Part shown: positions 24,568 to 32,029 of the stretch, piece by piece
Layout: each line of letters begins with the position of its first letter
Numbering within the stretch: position 1 is the first letter of the stretch
Assembly: GCA_012521895.1 (NCBI GenBank)
Contig: JAAYLK010000090.1
Span: forward strand, 1-32,153
Source of the DNA: Clostridiales bacterium
Lineage (GTDB): Bacteria; Bacillota; Clostridia; Christensenellales; Aristaeellaceae
Direction: 5' to 3'
DNA: 32,153 nt
Notes under the pieces: generated by a model
Database searches by the model: none
The model's input: the letters and a program-made list of their open reading frames with translations, nothing else
Told to the model about the DNA's origin: nothing
Translations under genes and position numbers: made by a program

Positions 24568-24951
24568 ATGGCAGATTTTAATGCAGTAGGCCGCCGCAAA
24601 ACCGCTGTTGCGCGTGTCCGCCTCGTCCCCGGCAAGGGTGACATCATCATCAACAAGCGCGAGCTGGATGATTACTTTGGCCTTGAGACCCTGAAGATGA
24701 CCGTGCGCCAGCCCCTGAACCTGGTCAACGCCACCGGGTTTGATGTGATGGTGAACGTTGTCGGCGGCGGGCTCACCGGCCAGGCCGGCGCCATCCGCCA
24801 CGGCATCAGCCGTGCGCTGTGCAAGGCCAACCCGGAGCTGCGCAGCGAAATCAAGCGCGCAGGCTTCCTCACCCGCGACCCCCGCATGAAGGAGCGCAAG
24901 AAGTACGGCCTCAAGGGCGCCCGCCGTGCCCCGCAGTTCTCCAAGCGCTAA
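24568..24951 (+). CDS. rpsI: 30S ribosomal protein S9
   Basis: S9 lies in the head of the small subunit, where its C-terminal tail contacts P-site tRNA. The 127-residue product has [16 protein letters not shown], the central [41 protein letters not shown], and the invariant C-terminal SKR. GAGGGAGTG lies before ATG 24568. It shares the rplM transcript and is followed by a terminator. Confidence 0.98.
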   Translation: MADFNAVGRRKTAVARVRLVPGKGDIIINKRELDDYFGLETLKMTVRQPLNLVNATGFDVMVNVVGGGLTGQAGAIRHGISRALCKANPELRSEIKRAGFLTRDPRMKERKKYGLKGARRAPQFSKR

Positions 24952-24966
24952 TCGTACGATTCTTTT

Positions 24967-24997
24967 AAAACCGGAAGCAGCAGCCTCCGGTTTTTTT
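24967..24997 (+). terminator. Intrinsic terminator after rpsI
   Basis: AAAACCGGA (24967-24975) pairs with TCCGGTTTT (24986-24994), and the T run continues to 24997. Confidence 0.9.
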
Positions 24998-25011
24998 GTG
25001 CTCAAAATCAC

Positions 25012-25046
25012 CGCAATAAAAGAGCCGCGGCAAGGTCGCCGCGGCT
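25012..25046 (-). terminator. Terminator of the leftward metallophosphoesterase gene
   Basis: AGCCGCGGC (25023-25031) pairs with GCCGCGGCT (25038-25046) over six bases. On the minus strand it is followed by CTTTTATT. It faces the rpsI terminator. Confidence 0.85.
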
Positions 25047-25067
25047 AGATGCTTTCAAAGAAATCTA

Positions 25068-25823
25068 CTACAAGCTGGAGTCAATCAGGCGGTAGTCCCC
25101 CGTGATGGTGTCTTCCAGCACAGCGATTTTCCATAAGCAGCGCAGGTTGTTTTGCTCTATGTCCACATGGTGGTGGCCAAAGTACCAGCGTGTGTAGATG
25201 TCCGGGTTTTTATAGACCGCGTCCAGCGCGAAGGCCGGATGGGCGCGGCTGTGCAGGGGGGCTTTTAAGTGATTCCAATAGGACTCCGGCGGCGGCTGGA
25301 TGGGAAAGCCCAAATTGTCCCGCACCCAGGTAAGGGGCCCATCATGGGAGATGATGTAGTCGATGGCTTTGCGGCGCATCGCGTTTTTGATAATGAGGGT
25401 GGAGGCCGCGTTCTCCATCAGCTCCTCCATGTGGATGGACTTGCCAGGCGTGCGCCAGGGATAGTCGATGGAGAAGCCGCCCGGGTAAAACCACAGCTTC
25501 TTTCTCCCCAGGCGCACCGTCTGCCCGGGCAGGGGCGCGAAGACCTGGCCGCCAAGGTCATAGCCCCGCGCGCCAAAGCGGCGGACAATGGGCTGGCGCA
25601 TGATCCAGGGGTAGTTCTCATGGTTGCCAAGGCACAGGATGACCTTCATGGGCAGGCTGCGCCAGAAAAAAAGCGCCGGGTCCTCCTCCCCCGCCCAGGC
25701 CACGCCAATGTCCCCGCAGTGGATGATGGCGTCATTGCGCCGCAGATTGGCATGCGCCAGAAAATGGTTCACCTTGCCCAGGTCTTTTTCACCATGGGTA
25801 TCGCCGACAAACAGTAACTTCAA
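25068..25823 (-). CDS. Metallophosphoesterase
   Basis: The 251-residue protein has the full calcineurin-like set of metal motifs in order: VGDTHGE (residues 6-12), HCGDIG, LGNHEN, ISHDGP and FGHHH near residue 215. All key histidines and aspartates look intact, so it is probably an active phosphatase or phosphodiesterase of unknown substrate. The start is TTG 25823, with AAGGA about seven bases upstream. No ATG fits, since the GDTHG motif lies right at the N terminus. It lies 34 bases after the PPK2 gene and probably shares its transcript. The strong terminator at 25012-25046 ends the unit. Confidence 0.88.
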   Translation of the reverse strand: MKLLFVGDTHGEKDLGKVNHFLAHANLRRNDAIIHCGDIGVAWAGEEDPALFFWRSLPMKVILCLGNHENYPWIMRQPIVRRFGARGYDLGGQVFAPLPGQTVRLGRKKLWFYPGGFSIDYPWRTPGKSIHMEELMENAASTLIIKNAMRRKAIDYIISHDGPLTWVRDNLGFPIQPPPESYWNHLKAPLHSRAHPAFALDAVYKNPDIYTRWYFGHHHVDIEQNNLRCLWKIAVLEDTITGDYRLIDSSL

Positions 25824-25857
25824 TCAGTTTTCCTTCTCAAGTAAATATCAATATCAC

Positions 25858-26721
25858 TCAGGCTTCGTCTTCCAGCAGGCGGCGGCATTCCTCCAGCTTC
25901 GCGCGCTCCTCTTCCGCCAATTCAGGAATCCGCGGGTCGATTTTCTCCAGCGTTTCCAGCACAATCTGGCTGATCAGGAAGCGGGCGAACCATTTGTTGT
26001 CCGCGGGCACCACAAACCAGGGCGCGTCCTGTTGGGAGGTGTGCTCCAGCATCTGCTCATAAGCCTGCATGTACTGGTCCCAGAACTTGCGCTCCTGGAT
26101 GTCGCCGGCGGAAAACTTCCAGTTCTTGTCCGGCTCGTTGATGCGGTCCAGCAGGCGCTGGCGCTGCTCATCCTTGGAGACGTGCAGGAAGATTTTGATG
26201 ACGGTGGTGCCGTTTTCCGCAAGATAGGTCTCAAAATCGCGGATCTGGCGGTATCGCAGGTCCCAGATGTCCTGGGTGACCAGCTCCGGGGGAATCTGCG
26301 AGGTTCTCACCAGGTCATGCACGCGGGCGATGAGCACATCCTCATAATGGGAGCGGTTGAAGATGCCGATTTCCCCGCGCGGGGGCAGGGCCTTGTTGAT
26401 GCGCCAGAGGTAGCCATGGTCATTTTCCTGGGAGGAAGGCGTCTTGAAGCTGACCACCTGGGTGCCCTGGGGGTTCAGCCCGGTCATTACATGGCGGATG
26501 GCGCCGTCCTTGCCAGCCGCGTCCATGGCCTGCAGGACGATCAGCAGGCTGTGCTGGTTTTCGGCGTACAATTTTTCCTGCAGCTGCGCCATGCGCTCCA
26601 GGTTTTTGGGCATGAGCTTGTCTTTGACATCCGCCTTGTCCAGGGACTTGTCCGCCTTGGTGGAAAACTCCTTCAGGTTGATTTTGCGCTTTGAATCAAT
26701 CTTGTATTGCTTGGTATCCAT
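25858..26721 (-). CDS. Polyphosphate kinase 2 family protein (PPK2)
   Basis: PPK2 enzymes transfer phosphate between polyphosphate and AMP, ADP or GDP. The 287-residue protein has Walker A QAMDAAGKDG (about 64-73), ENDHGYLWRINKALPPRGEI, the Walker B region IFNRSHYEDVL (120-130), and a lid part with KDEQRQRLLDRINEP. WKFSAGDIQERKFWDQYMQAYE and WFVVPADNKWFARF are also typical. The single-domain size fits PPK2 classes that phosphorylate AMP and/or ADP, but the class cannot be fixed from sequence by eye. The start is ATG 26721 after GGGGG. It may be co-transcribed with the metallophosphoesterase downstream. Confidence 0.93.
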   Translation of the reverse strand: MDTKQYKIDSKRKINLKEFSTKADKSLDKADVKDKLMPKNLERMAQLQEKLYAENQHSLLIVLQAMDAAGKDGAIRHVMTGLNPQGTQVVSFKTPSSQENDHGYLWRINKALPPRGEIGIFNRSHYEDVLIARVHDLVRTSQIPPELVTQDIWDLRYRQIRDFETYLAENGTTVIKIFLHVSKDEQRQRLLDRINEPDKNWKFSAGDIQERKFWDQYMQAYEQMLEHTSQQDAPWFVVPADNKWFARFLISQIVLETLEKIDPRIPELAEEERAKLEECRRLLEDEA

Positions 26722-26749
26722 AAAAAACCCCCACGAATTCTTTGTGTAG

Positions 26750-26755
26750 ATTATA
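26750..26755 (-). promoter_or_regulatory. Candidate -10 element for the PPK2 gene
   Basis: The minus strand carries a perfect TATAAT about 30 bases before the PPK2 start. The best -35 at 18 spacing is TTCATC, a poor match. Confidence 0.4.
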
Positions 26756-26794
26756 CACTAAAATCTGCGGGGGGATGAAAAACCGGGCTGTGGT

Positions 26795-27400
26795 TTACTC
26801 CGGCCAGTGCAGGAGGCTGGGGCGGATGGCCTCGTGCAGGCCGGCGGCGCGCAGGGCAGGATGGAGCATGGAATACAGAATCGGCGCGATGGCGACGGCG
26901 ATACCCGCGTTGATGAGGGATGAGACCGCACGGGCCGGGACGACAACGCCCAACAGCTGAGGCGAAAAGGCCAGCGCGTAGAGGTTGGTCTTGATGAGGA
27001 AGAGGGCGACATAAATCAAAGCGCCGGCGATGGCGCCCAGGTAAACCGCGGCCACCCTGGACAGTTTGCCGCCGCGGTCGTTGACGATGACGCCACAAGT
27101 CAGCGCCAGCAAGCCCTTGTTGATGAAGGTGATCACCGCTTCCAGCACCGGCGGGATGGCGCCCGCGGCGACTGGGTCCGCAAAGCCGTAGACGATGTCA
27201 AACAGCGCCGAGCCAAGCCCGGCCGCCAGCGCGCCCAGGGGGCCGCCAAAGAGCATGCCGGCAAGCAGGGCGATGCTGTTGCCCAGGTGCACGCGCGAGG
27301 TGCCCACCGGGAAGGACAAAAAGTTGGAAACGAAGGCAGCGGCGGCCATCACCCCTAAAAAGGATATCAGGTAGGCAGCGCTGGTTCTTGGTTTGCTCAT
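26795..27400 (-). CDS. ECF transporter S component (substrate-binding membrane protein)
   Basis: The 201-residue protein is almost wholly hydrophobic, with about six membrane segments. A characteristic stretch is VGTSRVHLGNSIALLAGMLFGGPLGALAAG, followed by LGSALFDIVYG, as in S components of energy-coupling factor vitamin importers. S components pair with a shared EcfA-EcfA-EcfT module, which is not in this window. The substrate is unknown, and no riboswitch is evident in the short leader. AAGGAGG directly precedes ATG 27400. The frame continues upstream but looks non-coding. The gene is divergent from the DUF2804 gene. Confidence 0.82.
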   Translation of the reverse strand: MSKPRTSAAYLISFLGVMAAAAFVSNFLSFPVGTSRVHLGNSIALLAGMLFGGPLGALAAGLGSALFDIVYGFADPVAAGAIPPVLEAVITFINKGLLALTCGVIVNDRGGKLSRVAAVYLGAIAGALIYVALFLIKTNLYALAFSPQLLGVVVPARAVSSLINAGIAVAIAPILYSMLHPALRAAGLHEAIRPSLLHWPE

Positions 27401-27433
27401 GGGATGCCTCCTTGTAACATTGGTTCTGATACA

Positions 27434-27462
27434 GGTATACCCCAAGGGAGGGAGGATTACAA
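27434..27462 (-). promoter_or_regulatory. Promoter of the ECF S-component gene
   Basis: On the minus strand TTGTAA (27462-27457) is followed by 17 bases and TATACC (27439-27434). The start codon is about 34 bases further. Confidence 0.55.
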
Positions 27463-27490
27463 GAGCGCGGATGCCTCCATCGGCCAATGA

Positions 27491-27520
27491 TTGACCGCGG
27501 CGCTCACAAAACGATAAAAT
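27491..27520 (+). promoter_or_regulatory. Promoter of the DUF2804 gene
   Basis: TTGACC (27491-27496), an 18-base spacer and TAAAAT (27515-27520) lie 22 bases before the start. It is back to back with the ECF promoter. Confidence 0.6.
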
Positions 27521-27542
27521 ACAGGCGGGAGGAGAAGTTGAT

Positions 27543-28577
27543 ATGCAAAACCGATTGGTCACGCCTGGCCCCTTGCACGACAGGAAGGGGCACCTCATTG
27601 AGTCCGGCTTTGCCACCAGCCTCATCAAAACCTACGACAGGGAGCGAATCAAGGCGCCTGGGTACCGCATCAAGGAATGGGATTATTACCTGATTGGCAC
27701 GGACCGCTACGCCCTGGCGGTGACGATTTCTGACAACGGCTACCTGGGCTTGGACAGCGTCAGCCTCATGGACTTTGACAAGAAAACCGCCTTGACCCAC
27801 ACCGCGCTGTCCGCCTTCCCCATGGGCAAGCGCAATCTGCCCCCCACCTCAATGGAAGGGACCAGCCGCGCGCGGGGCAAAAACTATGAGTTGAACTTCG
27901 TGGTAGGCCAGGGCAAGCGCGCCCTGTACGGCCATGTCTATGATTATGCAAAGACTGGCAAGCACCTGTTGTTTGACCTGGAACTGGCGGACGTCAAACA
28001 GGACAGCATGGTGATTGTAACGCCCTTTCACAACAAGCCGCGGCACTTTTACTATAACCAGAAAATCAACTGCCTGCCCGCAAACGGCAGCGTCATCCTG
28101 GGAGAGGAGACCCTGGCCTTCGCGCCCGCCACCGCCTTTGGCGTGCTGGACTGGGGACGGGGCGTGTGGCCTTACACGGACACCTGGTACTGGGGCTCGG
28201 CTTCGGGCATCGTGGACAGAAAAGCCTTTGGCTTCAACATCGGCCACGGCTTTGGCGACACCTCAAGGGCGAGTGAGAACATGGTGTTTTACGGCGGCAC
28301 CGCCCACAAGCTTGGGCAGGTGGATTTCAAGGAACCGCGAAGCGGCGGCAAGGCGGACTACCTGGCTCCCTGGCAGGTGAGTGACACGCAGGGGCGGCTG
28401 AAACTGACCTTTGAACCCCTCCTAGACCGCGCGGCCAACATCAACGCGCTGGTGCTGGCGTCTGACCAACACCAGGTGTTTGGCCGTTTTCATGGCACCG
28501 CGGTGTTGGACGATGGCCGGATGCTGAACATCCGCAACCTGACCGGTTTTCTGGAAAAGGTGGCCAACCGCTGGTAA
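27543..28577 (+). CDS. DUF2804 family protein
   Basis: The 344-residue protein matches DUF2804 in architecture: an N-terminal LVTPGPLHDRKGHLIESGFAT, IKEWDYYLIG, SFMD-like VSLMDFDKKT, MVIVTPFHNKPRHFYYNQKIN, GVLDWGRGVWPYTDTWYWGS, and FGFNIGHGFGDTSRASENM. The pattern is a beta-rich protein with aromatic and His residues. A lipid or lipocalin-like binding role has been supposed for related proteins, but no function is established. No signal peptide is seen. GGAGGAG precedes ATG 27543. A short terminator overlaps the stop codon. Confidence 0.85.
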   Translation: MQNRLVTPGPLHDRKGHLIESGFATSLIKTYDRERIKAPGYRIKEWDYYLIGTDRYALAVTISDNGYLGLDSVSLMDFDKKTALTHTALSAFPMGKRNLPPTSMEGTSRARGKNYELNFVVGQGKRALYGHVYDYAKTGKHLLFDLELADVKQDSMVIVTPFHNKPRHFYYNQKINCLPANGSVILGEETLAFAPATAFGVLDWGRGVWPYTDTWYWGSASGIVDRKAFGFNIGHGFGDTSRASENMVFYGGTAHKLGQVDFKEPRSGGKADYLAPWQVSDTQGRLKLTFEPLLDRAANINALVLASDQHQVFGRFHGTAVLDDGRMLNIRNLTGFLEKVANRW

Positions 28578-28587
28578 CGCGGTTTTT
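28566..28587 (+). terminator. Terminator overlapping the DUF2804 stop codon
   Basis: AACCGC (28566-28571) pairs with GCGGTT (28579-28584), followed by TTT. The stem begins inside the last codons. Confidence 0.6.
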
Positions 28588-28611
28588 GAATGTAAGAGAA
28601 TTGTGAGACCG

Positions 28612-28658
28612 CGCAAAAAGAACGCCTGCCATGCAAGAATACTTGCGTCGCGGGCGTT
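28612..28658 (-). terminator. Terminator of queH
   Basis: A long stem pairs 28621-28637 with 28642-28658, with one mismatch, two G-U pairs and an AATA loop. On the minus strand it is followed by CTTTTTG. It begins at the queH stop codon. Confidence 0.8.
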
Positions 28659-29290
28659 TATTGTGTATCAGGTGCTTCCTGACGCGCGCGCTTTGAGAAG
28701 ACGCAGCCGCAGTAGTCCTGGCGGTAGAGGTCATGCTCCCGGCTCAGCGCGATGCTGCGCTGGTAGCCGCCGCGCTTTTTGAAATCACTGGGCAAAAAGA
28801 GGATGCCCGCTTCCTCCCCGGCCAATCGGCCCAGCTCGTTGAGCAAGGCCGCGTCCTTCATGGGGCTGATGGTAAGCGTAGTGGTGAACCAATCGCAAGC
28901 CAGTTCCCGGGCGGCTTTGGCGGAGTTTTGCAGTCGCAGATTGAAGCAGACCGCGCAGCGCTTTCCGCCTTCGGGCTCGCTTTCAAGGCCATTAACAGCG
29001 GAAAACCAGGTCTTGGGGCGATACGGTGTAATGATCACCTGGCTGGCCCAGCCACTCTCCTCCCCCAGGCGTAGCGCTTCCATGGCGCGCAGGTCATGCT
29101 CGGACAGGCTGTCCAGGTTGGGGTTGTCAAAGTAGAGGATGACCTCAAAATGCTCCGCCAGGCGCTCCAGGACGGCAGTGGAACAGGGCGCGCAGCACAC
29201 ATGCAGCAGCAGGCGCGGTTTCTTGTCAGAGGCAGGCAGCGAGGCAATCAAGCGCTGCATCCGCTGGTCGTAGTTCACCTTCCGCTCCAT
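28658..29290 (-). CDS. queH: Epoxyqueuosine reductase QueH
   Basis: QueH reduces epoxyqueuosine to queuosine in tRNA, replacing the unrelated QueG. The 210-residue protein has the metal- and cluster-binding set of the family: HVCCAPC (residues 30-36), EGGKRCAVCFNLRL with C112 and C115, and QDYCGCVFS with C194 and C196. TTTLTISPMKD and FLPSDFKKRGGYQRSIALS are also as expected. The start is ATG 29290, after GGAGGTGG. The frame extends 30 bases upstream without a site. It is divergent from the repeat protein, with overlapping promoters. No other queuosine gene is in the window. Confidence 0.93.
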   Translation of the reverse strand: MERKVNYDQRMQRLIASLPASDKKPRLLLHVCCAPCSTAVLERLAEHFEVILYFDNPNLDSLSEHDLRAMEALRLGEESGWASQVIITPYRPKTWFSAVNGLESEPEGGKRCAVCFNLRLQNSAKAARELACDWFTTTLTISPMKDAALLNELGRLAGEEAGILFLPSDFKKRGGYQRSIALSREHDLYRQDYCGCVFSKRARQEAPDTQ

Positions 29291-29310
29291 CCTGCCACCT
29301 CCATGGGCAC

Positions 29311-29340
29311 ATTGTACCACCGGATTGAGAAGGCTGCCAA
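29311..29340 (-). promoter_or_regulatory. Promoter of queH
   Basis: On the minus strand TTGGCA (29340-29335), 18 bases and TACAAT (29316-29311) are near consensus. TGG before the -10 extends it. The start codon is about 21 bases from the -10. Confidence 0.65.
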
Positions 29341-29351
29341 ATGGTTATAAT
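29325..29351 (+). promoter_or_regulatory. Promoter of the repeat-containing secreted protein
   Basis: TTGAGA (29325-29330), a short 15-base spacer and a perfect TATAAT (29346-29351) point rightward. It overlaps the leftward queH promoter, so the two may compete. Confidence 0.5.
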
Positions 29352-29412
29352 CAAGAGGAACATCCACTTGATTTGATGCAACAACAAATCTTTGGTGAAA
29401 CGAGGTAAAATC

Positions 29413-31782
29413 ATGAAACGCACCGGAACAAAATCACTCTCCACCCTGCTGGCCCTGGTGATGCTGCTGGGCTTTGCCGCCCTGCCCGCTATGGCGGATG
29501 GCATCGCGCTGGTGGGCGAGGTGACCATCACCAACCAGAGCAGGGTCAACATCCGCTCCGGCGGGTCGACAGACTATCCCATTGTCGCCACCGGCAACCC
29601 GGGCGACCTCTTCCAGACCACGGGCCAAGGCCCCACCGGCTGGTATGAGATCCTGCTGCCGGATGACACCTTTGGCTTCATCAGCAACAAGATGGTCTAC
29701 TTCTACCGCTACCCCAACCCCATCGCTTATGGCGCGCAGTACACCATCCCGGTGTACTACATGACCGCCCAGGGCCAGACGCTCAAGACAGTGAACGTGC
29801 CGGTAAAGCCCGGGCAGAACGTGATCACCGCGGATGACAGCCAGGTGCCCGGCTACAGGCTGACCAGCACCCGCAGCGTGTATGTGTCTGTGGACGCGGC
29901 CGGCAAGGCCGTTCCCAACGGCGTCATCTTCAACTACGAACAGGCCTATGTCCAGCCCACCGTCGCCCCAGTGGTGACGGGCACCGTGCGCGTGTTCTAC
30001 AAGGACATCTATAACCAGGTCATCGCCAGCGAGTACCGCACGCTGAACGTGGGCGCGCAGCTGGTCAAGGCTGACATCAGCAGGCTGCCCCAGGGCACTT
30101 ACATCACCGGCGCCAGTGACGCGGTGGTGGTCGTGAACAGCGACGGCAGCGTCACCCCGATGGAGGTCAACTTCATCATCACCACCGCCACCCCCCAAAC
30201 CCCGCCGCCCGCCACCTTCTCAGTACCCGTCAGCTACCGGGACGAAGCCGGCAATGTCCTGCGCAACACCACGGCCCAGGTGATGCCCGGCTATACCACC
30301 GTGACGGCCGATGACGCCAACGTGCCTTCCGGCATGGCGCTCACCAGCGCGCGCAGCGTGGTGGTGTATGCCAGCAACCAGGGCGTCACCTTCCCCAGCA
30401 CCGTGGTCTTTACCTACAAAACCCCGGTGAAGGCCACCATCGCCGTTGTCTACCGCGACAACACCGGCAGGACACTGTATACCGAGACCCGCCAGCTGGA
30501 CCAGGGCACCGCCACCATCACCGCGGATGACTCCCGCGTGGGCGCCTGCTACGTGCTTCAAAGCAGACGCAGCGTGCAGGTCACCGTGTACAAAAACGGC
30601 ACGGTGTCCCTAAACGAGGTGGTGTTTGACTACGCCCAGCCTGTCAGCTTCAACCTGCCCGTTGAGTATCGATCCAATGACGGCAGGACGCTGTACTCTG
30701 TAACCCGCACCTTGAGCGCCGGCACAACCACCATCACCGCGGATGACAACCGCGTGGGCTCCGGCTATGTGCTGCAGAGCAACCGCAACGTCCAGGTGAC
30801 CGTCTACCAAAACGGCACGGCCAACCCTGACCGCGTGGTTTTCCTGTATGCCCAGCCCGTGTCAGCCACGGTCAGCATCGTGTACAAGGATGTCGGCGGC
30901 AACAACCTCTTTAGCGAGACCCGCACCTTCCAGCAAGGCACCTACACCATCACCGCCAATGACGGTCGCGCGCCGACTGGCTATGTGCTGCAGGGCAACC
31001 GCAACGTGCAGGTGACGATTTCCAGCAACGGCACCGCCAGCCCCGGCACAGTGGAATTTGTCTACGCGCCTCCCGCGCCGCCGGTGACCGTCAACATCCC
31101 CGTGGTCTACAAGGACCAGGACGGCGCCATCCTGCACCAGACCTCCGTGGCGGTGTCCTCTGCCGCCCCCAACACCGTGACCGCCAACAGGAACCTGGCT
31201 CCCGCGGGCTATGTGCTGTCGGGCTCCTCAAGCGTCCGGGTCACGGTCAGCCCGCAGGGCGTGGCCAACCCCGCCCAGGTTACCTTCACCTTCCGCGATC
31301 CTTCCACCATCACCGAAGCCCAGATGCTGCCAGGCCATAAGACCTTCAGCTACAAGGGCGACGCCGTGCCTGTGTACTCCGGCCCCGGCACAGACTACTG
31401 GCGCGCGGCCAACGGGCGCGCTGCCATGGGTGGCGGCAAGATCTGGGTCTGGGGTACCACAGGTGACTGGGCCATGATCGGCTACGGCTTGAGCAACAAC
31501 CTCTTCCGCATCGGTTACATCCAGAAATCCTACATTCCCGCTGACCTGGACGTGCCGGAGCTGATCTTTGGCAGCCAGCGCGCAGTTGTCGGCAGCAGCG
31601 GCGCCCACTTCACAGACGACATGATCGTCAACCCCACATGGCTGCAGGTCATCCCCGCGGGCACCGAAGTGACCCTGCTGGCCTATGAAAACCTCAACAA
31701 CCACTGGGCTTACATCGAGACCACCATGGACGGCCAGCCCAGCCGCGGCTTTGTCAACAAGATCCGCATCTCCACCAAGTAA
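29413..31782 (+). CDS. Secreted protein with SH3-like domains and seven tandem MucBP-like repeats
   Basis: The 789-residue protein has a signal peptide (residues 1-28, cleavage near AMA-DG). A bacterial SH3-like domain follows at about 34-95 (VNIRSGG, GWYEILLPDDTFGFISNKMV). Seven repeats of about 65-70 residues lie at about 111-175, 189-256, 268-335, 340-407, 412-479, 484-551 and 558-627. Each has a V-Y-x-D-x-x-G start, a middle ITADD-like motif, then GY-x-L and a closing V-x-F-x-Y. The C terminus holds two more SH3-like modules (about 645-715 and 720-789). There is no sortase motif, membrane anchor or catalytic motif, so it is probably wall-associated or secreted. The start is ATG 29413 after GAGGT. 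The repeats resemble MucBP-type surface domains. This is inferred from pattern only. Confidence 0.85.
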   Translation: MKRTGTKSLSTLLALVMLLGFAALPAMADGIALVGEVTITNQSRVNIRSGGSTDYPIVATGNPGDLFQTTGQGPTGWYEILLPDDTFGFISNKMVYFYRYPNPIAYGAQYTIPVYYMTAQGQTLKTVNVPVKPGQNVITADDSQVPGYRLTSTRSVYVSVDAAGKAVPNGVIFNYEQAYVQPTVAPVVTGTVRVFYKDIYNQVIASEYRTLNVGAQLVKADISRLPQGTYITGASDAVVVVNSDGSVTPMEVNFIITTATPQTPPPATFSVPVSYRDEAGNVLRNTTAQVMPGYTTVTADDANVPSGMALTSARSVVVYASNQGVTFPSTVVFTYKTPVKATIAVVYRDNTGRTLYTETRQLDQGTATITADDSRVGACYVLQSRRSVQVTVYKNGTVSLNEVVFDYAQPVSFNLPVEYRSNDGRTLYSVTRTLSAGTTTITADDNRVGSGYVLQSNRNVQVTVYQNGTANPDRVVFLYAQPVSATVSIVYKDVGGNNLFSETRTFQQGTYTITANDGRAPTGYVLQGNRNVQVTISSNGTASPGTVEFVYAPPAPPVTVNIPVVYKDQDGAILHQTSVAVSSAAPNTVTANRNLAPAGYVLSGSSSVRVTVSPQGVANPAQVTFTFRDPSTITEAQMLPGHKTFSYKGDAVPVYSGPGTDYWRAANGRAAMGGGKIWVWGTTGDWAMIGYGLSNNLFRIGYIQKSYIPADLDVPELIFGSQRAVVGSSGAHFTDDMIVNPTWLQVIPAGTEVTLLAYENLNNHWAYIETTMDGQPSRGFVNKIRISTK
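29743..31293 (+). repeat. Seven tandem coding repeats, period 216 bp in the central copies
   Basis: Protein repeats start at residues 111, 189, 268, 340, 412, 484 and 558, so spacing is 72 residues (216 bp) for the central copies. At DNA level, ACCATCACCGCGGATGAC occurs at 30514 and 30730. AACCGCAACGT followed by CAGGTGAC occurs at 30781 and 30997. All these pairs are exactly 216 bp apart. The outer copies are more diverged. Confidence 0.85.
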
Positions 31783-31803
31783 ACACAGACAATGAACACC
31801 AGG

Positions 31804-31830
31804 ACCCGGATGCATCGCATCCGGGTTTTT
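31804..31830 (+). terminator. Intrinsic terminator after the repeat protein
   Basis: ACCCGGATGC (31804-31813) pairs with GCATCCGGGT (31817-31826) over three bases, followed by TTTT. Confidence 0.92.
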
Positions 31831-31835
31831 GTTGG

Positions 31836-31997
31836 AGAAGTGTCTGCGGACACTTCTTCATTTAGACAGGACGGGAATTTCTGCCTGTTCACAGGACTCA
31901 CGGTCGGCAGAAATTCTAGGAATGTTTGGGCTAAAGCCCAAACCCAAACCGCCGCACATGTCGCTGGTTTGGATTACCATCAGAGGGCTCCGCCCTC
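31836..31997. repeat. Cluster of five inverted repeats in non-coding DNA
   Basis: Stems are 31836-31844/31849-31857 (9 bp), 31875-31885/31906-31916 (11 bp), 31924-31932/31935-31943 (9 bp), 31944-31950/31966-31972 (7 bp) and 31983-31988/31992-31997 (6 bp). No open frame here looks real. The sequence has a different feel from the genes: less GC-rich and dense in palindromes. It lies between a terminator and an insertion sequence. Confidence 0.75.
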
Positions 31998-32029
31998 CGA
32001 TACCTCCCGAGATTTACTCACGATATATT

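Noticed and set aside
25624..26694. Rightward open frame opposite the PPK2 and metallophosphoesterase genes
   Set aside because: It spans two clear leftward genes and their gap, with no motif.
26795..29290. Idea that the ECF S component and queH form a queuosine salvage pair
   Set aside because: The genes are separated by a divergent DUF2804 gene with its own promoter, and the S component shows no QueT-like start that I recognise.
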